Assembly (NCBI GenBank): GCA_944383515.1
Contig: CALWPV010000123.1
Location: forward strand, 1 to 52,322
Source of the DNA: an uncultured Clostridia bacterium
GTDB lineage: Bacteria > Bacillota > Clostridia > Lachnospirales > Bianqueaceae
Direction: 5' to 3'
Length of the DNA stretch: 52,322 bases
In this document: one piece after another, positions 1 through 7,917 of the stretch
Layout of the letters: every line of letters starts with the position of its first letter
How positions within the stretch are numbered: the stretch's first letter is position 1
The notes under the pieces: model-generated
What the model was told of the DNA's origin: nothing
Database searches by the model: none
Seen by the model: only the letters and a program-made list of their open reading frames with translations
Made by a program: the position numbers and the translations under genes

Positions 1-5
1 CTAGA

Positions 6-173
6 GTCGCTCCCCGCATGGGGAGCGTGGATTGAAATGTAGATCGGGATCGAGAGCTTAAACATGGTACCCGTCGCTCCCCGTATGGGGAGCGTGGATT
101 GAAATTGCGACCAGAATAGTCTGACGAAGATGGTCCGATAGTCGCTCCCCCACATGGGGAGCATGGATTGAAA
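6..173 (+). CRISPR. Distal end of a CRISPR array, subtype I-C-like repeat
   Basis: Three copies of a 32-33 nt repeat start at 6, 73 and 141. They begin GTCGCTCCCC, hold a CCCC/GGGG palindrome, and end GTGGATTGAAA, a form typical of subtype I-C arrays. The two spacers (38-72 and 105-140) are 35 and 36 nt. The third repeat is degenerate: one extra base and several substitutions in the centre, and GCATGG instead of GCGTGG. Such decay marks the leader-distal end, so the leader and the cas genes should lie to the left, outside the window. The array is probably cut by the window edge. Confidence 0.9.
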
Positions 174-203
174 CGGTTTAACACCTTATCGGTTTACACC
201 TGA

Positions 204-398
204 AAGACGCCTCTATTCCTTTTACCACAACTTCCTGGCGGAATATTCACTATAACAAATACACGGAAAAAATCACTTCTCTTCGGCGGCCCCACTATCA
301 ATCCCGATTACAAAAAGGAATGTCCGGAAGCCGAAATCGAATCCGAAGGTTATTTCCACAATCATATCGAACCCGACTTACATGCAAAGAAACAATAA
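204..398 (+). pseudogene. Possible remnant of an unidentified coding sequence after the CRISPR array
   Basis: The stretch from the array to 478 holds no convincing gene. One frame is open from 204 to a TAA at 396-398 (about 64 codons) with no usable start codon. Its second half reads like real protein (GGPTINPDYKKECPEAE, then EGYFHNHIEPDLHAKKQ and stop). A different frame is also open over much of the same stretch. I do not recognise the product. The simplest reading is the 3-prime end of a gene that lost its beginning, but chance is possible. Confidence 0.2.
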
Positions 399-404
399 CA
401 AATA

Positions 405-433
405 TCGCTCCCCGCAGAAAATGCGAGAAGCGA
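405..433 (+). repeat. Hairpin whose left arm copies the first bases of the CRISPR repeat
   Basis: TCGCTCCCCGCA (405-416) and TGCGAGAAGCGA (422-433) form an inverted repeat with 10 of 12 positions paired around GAAAA. The left arm is identical to 12 bases near the start of the CRISPR repeat. It may be a decayed repeat that kept only its palindromic part. Confidence 0.4.
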
Positions 434-478
434 AATATGAAAAAGGAGGTTGCTCTTACATAGAGAGCACGAATATCA

Positions 479-1024
479 ATGAAACTTACATCGTCTGACG
501 CTCAGCTTTTTTATCGACTGTGGCTTCCTCTCTTAGACTACGTTAACGAAGCCTATCGCGTAAACCCCGCCATGATTGACATGGCGCACCGTACCGGATT
601 AGATCTCGAAGCGGTACGTGCCATTGCTACCCGCCTTTGGGACAACCCCGAGATAATAGACCAATACTTAAGCCATAATACGCAGCTTCCGGCCGAGCAC
701 CGAAGCATTGTCGAAAGCTGGAAACGGCGGGTGCGTGGGAACTTCTTTTTAGAGCGTCACCAAAGCCAAGGCTCCATTTTCATTGATTCTCAGACCAACA
801 TGGTCTACCTGGTCAGCGGCATTACCTCGGCATGGAGCGAATCTTTCCCGCGCGAAACGCTTCCCGTTTTTCTGGGCACTACCCTAATCCCATTCGAAAA
901 CCGCATTATATACGACAGCACGGCACAGCGTTACCCCATTCCCCTAGGGCCCGAAATAGCGCAGCGCCTCCTCCGCGCCTACCAACAAGCAAAAGACACA
1001 GGTACCCTATGCAAAACACTATAA
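479..1024 (+). CDS. Conserved-looking protein of unknown function upstream of a YgjP-like protease
   Basis: This is a 181-residue soluble protein with no signal peptide or membrane segment. I do not recognise its family. It looks like a real globular protein: a helical N-terminal half, then a beta-rich part around residues 95-150 (GSIFIDSQTNMVYLVSGI) and a C-terminal helix. Its last 16 bases overlap the start of the metalloprotease gene at 1009, so the two are probably co-translated. The ATG at 479 is the only start in frame after a stop at 461. Its strong ribosome-binding site (AAAGGAGG, 441-448) is about 30 bases away, but a small hairpin (451-456 with 464-469) lies between them and could shorten the distance. 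Confidence 0.65.
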   Translation: MKLTSSDAQLFYRLWLPLLDYVNEAYRVNPAMIDMAHRTGLDLEAVRAIATRLWDNPEIIDQYLSHNTQLPAEHRSIVESWKRRVRGNFFLERHQSQGSIFIDSQTNMVYLVSGITSAWSESFPRETLPVFLGTTLIPFENRIIYDSTAQRYPIPLGPEIAQRLLRAYQQAKDTGTLCKTL

Positions 1025-1713
1025 TACAGTGTGGCTCTTTCCGCGTCACGCTCATACGTAAAGCCATAAAAAATCTATATTTGCGTGTGCTCCCTCCGGA
1101 CGGGCGCATACAGGTTAGCGCGCCGCTCGGCGCCAAAAATGACGAAGTCTGCCGCTTGGTCCTCGATAAACAGGACTGGATTCTCACGCAGCAAAAACGG
1201 GTAGCTACGCAGTGGCCACAGGCCCAGCGGGCTTATCAGACCGGCGAAATTTTCTACCTTTGGGGTAGCCCCCTGCGGCTCGAAGTGCAGATAGCCGACG
1301 GGCGGCCTTCGGTGACAAGGCAAGACGGTGTCGTCGTGCTTCGCGCTCCGCGCGGGGCAGACACGGAAAAACGCCGCCGCATGATCGATCAGTGGTATCG
1401 GTTGGAGCTAAAAAGTACCATGCCCATTGTGCTGGCGTATTGTGAAACGGTAACCGGCCTGCGCTGCGCCGAATGGCATATTAAAAATATGAAAACACGC
1501 TGGGGTACATGCAACCCGGCAAAACGCCGCATTTGGATCAATTTGCAGTTAGCGCAGAAGCCGCAGGAGTGTCTGGTGTATGTGGTTATGCACGAGCTGG
1601 TGCATTTTCTGGAATCCGGGCACGGACCGCGTTTTAAGGGGTTTATGGATCAGTTTTACCCTGCCTGGCGGGCGGTGCGGAAGCTGCTCAACGGGACGCA
1701 GCCGTCCGCGTAA
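1009..1713 (+). CDS. YgjP/SprT-like zinc metalloprotease
   Basis: This 234-residue protein has the YgjP-type metal-dependent hydrolase layout (DUF45). The N-terminal beta-rich half (about 10-115) is followed by WGTC near 165-168 and a zinc motif HELVH at 195-199, with a third ligand His in SGHGPRF near 205. The family is predicted to contain zinc peptidases of the SprT/wss1 type, with poorly known substrates. A longer reading frame exists upstream, but the start at 1009 gives the normal family N-terminus. It overlaps the preceding gene and converges on the minus-strand cluster, whose last gene ends at 1736. Confidence 0.88.
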   Translation: MQNTIIQCGSFRVTLIRKAIKNLYLRVLPPDGRIQVSAPLGAKNDEVCRLVLDKQDWILTQQKRVATQWPQAQRAYQTGEIFYLWGSPLRLEVQIADGRPSVTRQDGVVVLRAPRGADTEKRRRMIDQWYRLELKSTMPIVLAYCETVTGLRCAEWHIKNMKTRWGTCNPAKRRIWINLQLAQKPQECLVYVVMHELVHFLESGHGPRFKGFMDQFYPAWRAVRKLLNGTQPSA

Positions 1714-1735
1714 AAAAGAGCGGTATGGTTTGCCT

Positions 1736-3199
1736 TCATTTTTTTCTTGATGTCGCCGCTTCGATCCGCTTTATTTGAGTCGATCGAACAAATGCTACAA
1801 AGTCAAAGGAGCTCCGCTTAACGGGGCGGTTTTTAGGCGGCGGCGCAGGCGGCTGCCAGTTTGTCGTGTCATACATTTCATGATACAGAGGAAGATGCGC
1901 AATCAGTTTATACCGGTTTTTTACCATAATGAGCGCCGTTCCCGTAGGCATGGCGGCCAGGCGGCATGCGGTAATGAGCGGTTCGGTGTACGTAGTTCCG
2001 CCAATTTCAAACTGCCGCTGACCGCAGCGCTGTGCCCATTCGGTCAGCGTTTCCCAGCTGTTGGTGGCAAACCCTATGGTAATGCCTACGCAGGACTGAA
2101 TGGTTTCGGCCTTGCTTTTGCCATAAACATCGGTCAGCTGCGAGCTGCTTTGCAAAACCAGCATTAACCGAATGTTGCGACTGCGGCTAGCCACCATTAA
2201 ATTGGGAAGCGAAGGAATGGCCTGGCCAACGGAGCCCAGCTCTTCTAAAATAATATTCACGCGAATGGGCAAGCGGCCGCCGTTTTCTTGCGCGGTACGA
2301 ATTAAATGCTGAGAAACCTGCGAAATCAGCAGACCGGCTAAGCGGTCATAGACATCGGTTTCATCCGGTGTAATCACCATTAACACAAAGGGGCGCGTCA
2401 CGTCTAGCTCTAAAATACCTAGCGTATCTTCACTCAGCATGTCCATGAGCCCTCCGCTGCGGCTAAACACCTCAATGCCAGAGGCCGCCACGCTGTGGAT
2501 AGATCCTCGGGTGTCATTGGGAGCGGTGGCATATGTGGCCAGGTTGCGTTTGGCCAGCGAAGCAGAGTCTAGGGAATCGTAAAAGAGTTTAAGCAGCGTC
2601 GAAGGTCCAATGTGCTGCTCCGACTGCTCCATCATTATAGATACGCTGTCCAAGTTGATGCATTGGGGCGGCGCCAATTCGAACAGACCATACGTCAGTC
2701 CTTTGGCATAGTTCGCCGAAGAATCTATCCAGAACTTGTCCGAGTAGCCGTCGTAGGGGTAGACGCTGTTCCAGAGCTCGCTTACCATAGAACTGGCAAT
2801 ATCCTGATCGTCCGGATTGTCGGAGCGGAACAGGCGGTATGGCGTGCTCAGCGGATTCCATTTAGTAGGGCTTTGGCGCGGCGTACGAAAATCCACACAG
2901 AAAACCTGGTATTCGTCAGGAATATAGCAGGCGTTCGTGCGGTAGCCCTCGCCTTTGGGATCCAGCATAATCAGGCTCTCGCGCTTTTCCAAAATTTCTC
3001 GCATAAACGGCAGGCTGCAGCACTGGCTTTTACCGTTGCCGGTGCGCCCGACCACGGCAATATGCGCCTCGCTGTCGTCAATATACTTTCTGCCGTGTTC
3101 GGTGTAGATGACCGGGCCGGCGCCGTGGGCTTTATCGGTGCTGTCCGGAAAAGAGCGTTTAATTTCGTGGCGCGTATTCCAGCGTTCGTTTTTACTCAT
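1736..3199 (-). CDS. VirD4/TraG-type ATPase, last gene of the ubiquitin-like cluster (TraG-B)
   Basis: This 487-residue protein is a member of the VirD4/TraG/TraD hexameric ATPase family, which normally feeds proteins or DNA into secretion channels. Walker A is GRTGNGKS (51-58), DPKGE follows at 80-84, and the late motif ASRSRNIRLMLVLQS (about 337-351) is typical. The Walker B position reads IILEEL (316-321), with Glu where Asp is usual. No N-terminal membrane helices are present, unlike classical VirD4. The C-terminus has a proline- and lysine-rich stretch (PPAPPPKNRP). The start at 3199 is chosen because AAAGGAG sits just upstream; it overlaps the previous gene by ATGA. No relaxase or secretion channel gene is near, so its client is probably tied to the Ubl system. 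Confidence 0.88.
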   Translation of the reverse strand: MSKNERWNTRHEIKRSFPDSTDKAHGAGPVIYTEHGRKYIDDSEAHIAVVGRTGNGKSQCCSLPFMREILEKRESLIMLDPKGEGYRTNACYIPDEYQVFCVDFRTPRQSPTKWNPLSTPYRLFRSDNPDDQDIASSMVSELWNSVYPYDGYSDKFWIDSSANYAKGLTYGLFELAPPQCINLDSVSIMMEQSEQHIGPSTLLKLFYDSLDSASLAKRNLATYATAPNDTRGSIHSVAASGIEVFSRSGGLMDMLSEDTLGILELDVTRPFVLMVITPDETDVYDRLAGLLISQVSQHLIRTAQENGGRLPIRVNIILEELGSVGQAIPSLPNLMVASRSRNIRLMLVLQSSSQLTDVYGKSKAETIQSCVGITIGFATNSWETLTEWAQRCGQRQFEIGGTTYTEPLITACRLAAMPTGTALIMVKNRYKLIAHLPLYHEMYDTTNWQPPAPPPKNRPVKRSSFDFVAFVRSTQIKRIEAATSRKK

Positions 3200-3981
3200 C
3201 GGTGCGGTCTCCTTTCGGGTTCTTTCTGCCACTGGGCGTGTAAAGACGGCAGGCAGCTTGGGGATATAACGGGAATCTGCTTGGAAAAGTCGGCGAAAGA
3301 GGCCAGGGCGCTCGATACAGCGCTTACTTCTTTCATGGTAGCAATGCCTAGCGTAGGGATTAAGTCTAGCAGCGCGTGATAAAATGTAGACGCATTGTCA
3401 ATTACAATGCCATAGTCTGTGAGACGCTTCATGGTTAACGCGCAAAGCTCTTCGTTAGTATAGGGCGCTACGGTCAGGCGCTTAACCGAATCAATAGTCT
3501 GGCTCAATTTGTCCAGCAGCTGCTCTTCCTGGCGGCTAGGAAAAGAATGAACAAAAAAGACAACCAAGGCATGTTTGCAGATCTGCCGGCAACCGTTTAA
3601 AAACTCCGTGTACTGCGTTTCGCCGGCGTGGGTAGCCAGCGCGCTAATATCCATACTAATAATATTCTCATATGCGTTGGCATACTCTGCCGCCGAGCAA
3701 ATCAGGCCAAACGCCGCGCGAAGCTGAGGCAAAGTACCGTCAAACGTAATTTCAATATAATCGTCTAAGCTACTGGTAAAATCAAGCACGCCATACTCTT
3801 TATAAACGGTAGCCATATATTCCACCAAGGTGGTTCGGCCATAGCCGGAATCCAGCGGAATAATCAGGTGGCAGGGGCGAAGATCGCTCCACTGATATGT
3901 TTTCGCATGGCAGCATGTTTCTTCAATTTCCGCGCATGGCGCGGAAAGCCCGATAGGTCTTTTGCTGTTTAAGTCGTTCAT
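3196..3981 (-). CDS. AAA-like protein with a degenerate P-loop
   Basis: This is a 261-residue soluble protein. LIIPLDSGYGRTTL near the N-terminus resembles a Walker A loop in which the usual GK is replaced by GR. A hydrophobic strand (ALVVFFVHSFP) could be a Walker B or sensor strand, and the C-terminal helical part looks like an AAA lid. Nucleotide binding is therefore plausible but weakened. The start at 3981 follows AAGGAG by 7 bases; an upstream ATG at 4002 lacks this signal and overlaps the ClpP gene. The stop overlaps the start of the TraG-B gene by ATGA, which suggests coupled translation and a joint role. Confidence 0.6.
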   Translation of the reverse strand: MNDLNSKRPIGLSAPCAEIEETCCHAKTYQWSDLRPCHLIIPLDSGYGRTTLVEYMATVYKEYGVLDFTSSLDDYIEITFDGTLPQLRAAFGLICSAAEYANAYENIISMDISALATHAGETQYTEFLNGCRQICKHALVVFFVHSFPSRQEEQLLDKLSQTIDSVKRLTVAPYTNEELCALTMKRLTDYGIVIDNASTFYHALLDLIPTLGIATMKEVSAVSSALASFADFSKQIPVISPSCLPSLHAQWQKEPERRPHR

Positions 3982-3992
3982 GAGCAGTCTCC

Positions 3993-4586
3993 TTATTCGC
4001 ATTTGGCAAACGGATCGCCAATGTGATCGACCAGTCCATATTGCAGGGCGGCCTGCGCGTCCATAATGCGATCGCTTTCGGTGTCGCGTTCAATTTTGGC
4101 TATGGGATTGCCGGTACAGGCGGCCCAAAGTTGGTTGAGTTTGGTGCGCAGGTTTAAAATGTGTTCCGCCTGAATGCGGATGTCGGTAGCTCGTCCGCTG
4201 GCGTCGCCGAGCGGCTGGTGAATTAAAACCTCAGCGCTGGGCTGGCACCAGCGCTTGCCTTTGGCGCCGGCAGCGGCCAGCAGAAAAGCGGCAATGCTTG
4301 CCGTCATGCCACAGGCTACGGTGCAGACGTCGCAGTCTAGGCTTTGAACTGTATCGTAAATGCTTAGGCCAGCGGCCACGGTGCCTCCGGGACTAAAAAG
4401 GTAAAGCGTAATGTCTTCGTCAGAATCCCGCGCTAGGCAGCGAAGAGCGGAGTTGATGTAAACGGCTGTTTCATCGGTAATATCGCCGGCCAGAGAAAGC
4501 GTGCGGTGGGCAAAGTCAATGTCTAAAGGCGACAGCAGCAGGTCTTGCCCGCTCAGGTTAATGGTTTTTCTTAATTGGTAAAGCAT
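3993..4586 (-). CDS. ClpP-like serine protease
   Basis: This 197-residue protein has the normal ClpP length and fold. The catalytic triad is complete: Ser97 in GMTASIAAFLL, His123 in LIHQPLG, and Asp172 in IERDTESDRIM. FSPGG at 65-69 is the usual oxyanion region. ClpP forms two stacked heptamers that degrade polypeptides delivered by an AAA+ unfoldase. No ClpX, ClpA or ClpC gene is adjacent, so delivery may depend on the AAA-like or TraG-like proteins of this cluster, or on cellular Clp ATPases. It is likely a cluster-specific paralogue rather than the housekeeping ClpP, which is usually beside tig and clpX. Confidence 0.9.
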   Translation of the reverse strand: MLYQLRKTINLSGQDLLLSPLDIDFAHRTLSLAGDITDETAVYINSALRCLARDSDEDITLYLFSPGGTVAAGLSIYDTVQSLDCDVCTVACGMTASIAAFLLAAAGAKGKRWCQPSAEVLIHQPLGDASGRATDIRIQAEHILNLRTKLNQLWAACTGNPIAKIERDTESDRIMDAQAALQYGLVDHIGDPFAKCE

Positions 4587-4599
4587 AGGGAATCCTCCA

Positions 4600-5271
4600 T
4601 TATCGATGGTTTTTGGAAATAGGAATGCGGTAGCTCCAATCGGACTGCGTAAACGGATTACTGCTGGCAGGAGCGGGGTGGCGGGCTTGGTATATTAGGC
4701 TAAGCGGATCTAGCAGGCACACCTTGTACAGGCAGCCCAGCAGGCCGATAAAGCAAAGAAAAACAAGGGAATAAGAATAAAAGGAAAGTCCGAGAAACAG
4801 CACAATCGCGCAGAGGGCGGCGCGAAATAGCCATTTGCGCATTCGGGCCTTATGCTCCTGCAGCCGCTCGCGTTCCCGTTCTTGTTTTTGCGCGGCGTAG
4901 CGTCGTAATACAGGCGTAATACCGTGCAGGCGAACCAGCGCATTCCATGAGGCTTCGGCCTGCCTGCGCGGGGCGGTTTCGCGCATTGTCATGTCGGAAA
5001 AGTCTTGAGTGGCCGCCTGTATAATAGCTTCATGCAGCTTTTTGTCGGTAGGATATTGGCCTACTAGCGGGGCTAATCGCTGCAGGGCCTGCTGCCAGTT
5101 TCCGGCCTGTATATGCTGCAGAGCCTGCGCATATGTCTGGTCATATTCCATAAGGCGCTGCTCCTGCTGCGGGTTAAGCCACGGGGCGCCGCAGGTATCG
5201 CATTCCATACGCATGCGGCTGCGATTATAATGAAAATGAGAACCGCCGCAGCGAGGGCAAATGGTTTCCAT
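4600..5271 (-). CDS. Zinc-ribbon membrane protein with a TPR-like middle
   Basis: This 223-residue protein has an N-terminal zinc ribbon (Cys5, Cys8, Cys24, Cys27), a helical middle with a TPR-like unit (QALQHIQAGNWQQALQRL), a charged coiled stretch (QKQERERERLQEHKARM), and two hydrophobic segments near 146-186. The layout suggests a membrane adaptor with a cytoplasmic zinc ribbon. An in-frame ATG at 5283 contains the ribosome-binding site itself, so the start at 5271 is preferred. The gene lies 14 bases upstream of the ClpP gene. I do not recognise a named family. Confidence 0.65.
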   Translation of the reverse strand: METICPRCGGSHFHYNRSRMRMECDTCGAPWLNPQQEQRLMEYDQTYAQALQHIQAGNWQQALQRLAPLVGQYPTDKKLHEAIIQAATQDFSDMTMRETAPRRQAEASWNALVRLHGITPVLRRYAAQKQERERERLQEHKARMRKWLFRAALCAIVLFLGLSFYSYSLVFLCFIGLLGCLYKVCLLDPLSLIYQARHPAPASSNPFTQSDWSYRIPISKNHR

Positions 5272-5290
5272 TGTAACCTCCATTCTTATG

Positions 5291-6259
5291 TTATAGCCGG
5301 CGACCGCAGTGCGGGCAAAAGGCTGCGCCCGGCGGCGCCGGCTGGTGGCAGTGTGGACAGGGCCGGGCTGGCTGCGCTTCGGGGTGTAATAATTGTGAAA
5401 GCAGCATCAGCTGCATAAACGAATCTTGCCCGGCACTTTCTTTAAGTGGGTGGCCGCCGCGGGCGGAAAACCCCGTCATCATTTCGCTTATCGTTCGTTT
5501 ATCAAGATTGCCATTCCACACTCGCTTCAGGTGATCTAGCTCGAGATCGGTCCTGTTTTTGCCCACGGCAAAATCTTGTTCCAAATGGTATAGACGCTGC
5601 ATTTCCGCATCGGGAACATGAACGGCCGCCAGTGTTAATTGCTCCAGATGGAGGCCAAACAAGGCCAGGCCGGAGCGAGCCGCGGGAGTAACGGCCGCGC
5701 TGATGCGCAGCAGATGGCTGTTAAAAGAGGTAATGGACAGGCGGCTCAGCTCGCGGGAAAGCGCTTCGCGAATGGGGGCCAGTATGATTTGTTCTAAACA
5801 AGGGCGGATATTTTCTTCGGAAAAAGAAGTGTTGTAGCTGCCGATCAGGCGCCGCAAAAGGGTGAGCGGATTGGCAATAGACAGGGTTAACTGGCAAGCG
5901 GCCAGCGCCCGCATGGTAATCTGGAAGCGCTGTTCGCGAAAAGGAATTTCGCCGGTTCCCAGCCGCAAAAAGCGGGAGCGCTCGGTAGAAAGAAAAAAGA
6001 CAGATACCACGGCGGCAGGCTCGCCGCCGGTCATAATATGGCGCAGCCTTACGAAGAAGGGGCTCACGCCAGTAAAAAGCTGGTGACGGCCGGGGGCGAA
6101 GGGGGGCGAGAGCTCGCCGTTAATGACAACGAAAGCGGTGGTGCCAGGCGGCACAATTAGGTAGCTTCCGTTGACCACGGTGGTAGCGCGCCCGCAAATA
6201 TTGGGCTGAATGCGAATGAGTTCTTCGCCGCCGGGATCGCGAATAATGGATTGAAACAT
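5291..6259 (-). CDS. SPFH-type scaffold protein with a C-terminal zinc ribbon
   Basis: This 322-residue protein opens like the YdjI/virion-core group of SPFH proteins. A first beta part (ICGRATTVVNGSYLIVPPGT) and GRHQLFTGVSP are followed by a helical SPFH body to about residue 240. The C-terminus carries a double CPHC zinc ribbon (about 301-319) preceded by a proline-rich linker. Proteins of this group oligomerise into large scaffolds at membranes, often with zinc-ribbon partners. The gene next downstream also has a zinc ribbon, so the two may pair. AAGGAG precedes the start by 8 bases. Confidence 0.7.
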   Translation of the reverse strand: MFQSIIRDPGGEELIRIQPNICGRATTVVNGSYLIVPPGTTAFVVINGELSPPFAPGRHQLFTGVSPFFVRLRHIMTGGEPAAVVSVFFLSTERSRFLRLGTGEIPFREQRFQITMRALAACQLTLSIANPLTLLRRLIGSYNTSFSEENIRPCLEQIILAPIREALSRELSRLSITSFNSHLLRISAAVTPAARSGLALFGLHLEQLTLAAVHVPDAEMQRLYHLEQDFAVGKNRTDLELDHLKRVWNGNLDKRTISEMMTGFSARGGHPLKESAGQDSFMQLMLLSQLLHPEAQPARPCPHCHQPAPPGAAFCPHCGRRL

Positions 6260-6274
6260 AGTTACGACTCCTTG

Positions 6275-7045
6275 TTACGGAATGGGGTACGGATTATACT
6301 GTTCGGTTATGCACCGAGGCAGCTTTTCGGTTTGAAAGTTAAAATGATCGGCGGCAAGCTGCGCGTCAGATACATTGAAATAGCGAAAGCCGCTGCGCCG
6401 GTCGCGGCCGGTGTCCCAGGTTACGTCGCAGTGAACGGGGTTTCCCTGGAGCCAGGCAATGGTCCAGCAGTGGGCGGTTTGGTCGGCGGCGCGCCCGGAG
6501 GCTTTAATACAGGGGATTTTTAGACGGCGCAGGCAGAGCAGAAGCAGGGCGTTGTAGCCTTCGCAAACGCCGGAAGAGAACAGAACCGGTCCTACCACCG
6601 TATGATCGCTGGGATCTTTGCGATCCACATACGAAAGACGGCGGGCAATGCGTTCGTAGGTTAGGGCCTCGCGCTCCGGCTCGGAAAGCGAGGCGGTGCC
6701 GCGCACCATTTGGAAGATGGTTTTCCGGAGCTCATGCTGAATTTGGCGAATTTGAGACGCGGTGTACAGAATGGGATATTGCAGCAGGCCTTCCTGGCCC
6801 GAGTAGGGAGAAAAAAAGCGTAGCCGTATGCCCAGAAAGAAGTATTCGGGGTGGTCTTCACGCAGGGCTTCAAAAGCGGCAAAGCTGTCGGAGGCGGCGG
6901 TTTCAGGCTGACTGATGGCTACGGGAACCTGGCCGGAAAAGTCTGCGCGCTGCAGCTGAGCATGGAGGCGGTCGTACACGCCTTGTCCCTGCTTAGACAG
7001 GAACTGGCGGTAGTAAAAAGCGCCTAGGTTGGCCGGCGGCTTCAT
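6275..7045 (-). CDS. Transglutaminase-like cysteine peptidase
   Basis: This is a 256-residue cytoplasmic protein. Residues about 155-215 match the transglutaminase-like fold: the catalytic Cys161 lies in SGVCEGYNALL, His192 in AHCWTIAW, and Asp211 in HCDVTWD. Bacterial members usually act as peptidases rather than cross-linkers. In this setting it could mature the Ubl or its substrates, or remove Ubl from targets. The helical N-terminal 150 residues are unlike known family members that I can recall. The start overlaps the JAB gene by four bases. Confidence 0.82.
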   Translation of the reverse strand: MKPPANLGAFYYRQFLSKQGQGVYDRLHAQLQRADFSGQVPVAISQPETAASDSFAAFEALREDHPEYFFLGIRLRFFSPYSGQEGLLQYPILYTASQIRQIQHELRKTIFQMVRGTASLSEPEREALTYERIARRLSYVDRKDPSDHTVVGPVLFSSGVCEGYNALLLLCLRRLKIPCIKASGRAADQTAHCWTIAWLQGNPVHCDVTWDTGRDRRSGFRYFNVSDAQLAADHFNFQTEKLPRCITEQYNPYPIP

Positions 7046-7902
7046 GAGGGCGTCTCCTTAGAGCCGGCCGGGGCCAGAAGTTTGAGCGTGAGGCATTTTT
7101 GCCCTCGAACCGTAGTGCGCGTGCGAATGGTTCCGCTGTAGCCGGGAGTCTGCAGGCAGTGGCCGGCAAGCTGTACAATTTGGTCGGCCGGGGGCAGGTC
7201 CGATATGCTGCGAGCGGGAGCCGTTTGGCGGGTATACACAATAACTTCGCAGGGCTCAAAGTCTTTGCCGATACTGCCTAGCATGGTTTTTCGAATGGGG
7301 TCGCACACAAAAATACATACGGGCAATTTGGCGGCGCGGGCAGCGCCGCTAACTTTATCGGTCTGGCTGTAAAAAACGCCGAGATCGGGATGTGTGTGGC
7401 CTTCCAGAACAAATTCTGAAGGGCCGCAAAGCGAAAGGAAGGGATCTACCGTAAAGCCGCGCGCATCGGTATTGTATTTGGCCTCTGTTTGAAGAAATTC
7501 TTCACAGAAGTAGGCTAAAAAGTCGATTCCCGGGTTGTATTCCCCATGGGGGCCAAGATTGGAGGCGCTTACGGCGCTGCGGTTTTTGGTAAGGATTTCA
7601 ATAAAGTGTTTGACAATAACGAGAAAGTGCCCCTGTTCGTCGGTTAAAAAGTGCCCATAGCCAATGTATTTTTGTTCTTTTTCATTCATGGGGGAGCGTC
7701 TGCCGTAGGAAATCATGACTTCAAGCTCCCGGGTGGCTTCCGGCAGAAAGATAACTGTATGCGAGCCGGTTCCGTGCCTTTCCGCAACCTGCACTGGTCC
7801 GCACTGGGTTTCAATTAGGTGAATCGCCTTTTGCAGCGAGCAGCGGGGCAGTACTTTGGGCGGCATGGGACGGCGCGGCGGCAGTGGTGTGAAAGTAGCC
7901 AT
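7042..7902 (-). CDS. JAB/JAMM metalloprotease, predicted deubiquitinase-like enzyme
   Basis: This 286-residue protein contains a clear JAMM motif: HTHPDLGVFYSQTD at 169-182, with His169, His171, Ser179 and Asp182 matching the HxH(x7)SxxD zinc site. JAB enzymes cut isopeptide or peptide bonds after a ubiquitin-like C-terminus, and so either mature the Ubl or release it from targets. The N-terminus begins with a proline-arginine stretch (PLPPRRPMPPKVLPR) that echoes motifs in the E2 and in the small membrane protein of this cluster. AAGGA lies 9 bases before the start. Confidence 0.9.
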   Translation of the reverse strand: MATFTPLPPRRPMPPKVLPRCSLQKAIHLIETQCGPVQVAERHGTGSHTVIFLPEATRELEVMISYGRRSPMNEKEQKYIGYGHFLTDEQGHFLVIVKHFIEILTKNRSAVSASNLGPHGEYNPGIDFLAYFCEEFLQTEAKYNTDARGFTVDPFLSLCGPSEFVLEGHTHPDLGVFYSQTDKVSGAARAAKLPVCIFVCDPIRKTMLGSIGKDFEPCEVIVYTRQTAPARSISDLPPADQIVQLAGHCLQTPGYSGTIRTRTTVRGQKCLTLKLLAPAGSKETPS

Positions 7903-7917
7903 AGAAACATTCCTTTT

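Noticed and set aside
832-1008. N-terminal extension of the YgjP-like protease
   Set aside because: The extra residues lie in another frame of the upstream gene and are not part of the family; the ATG at 1009 fits.
2612-3379. 255-codon plus-strand ORF opposite the TraG-B gene
   Set aside because: It is antisense to a well-supported ATPase gene and its translation has no recognisable domain.
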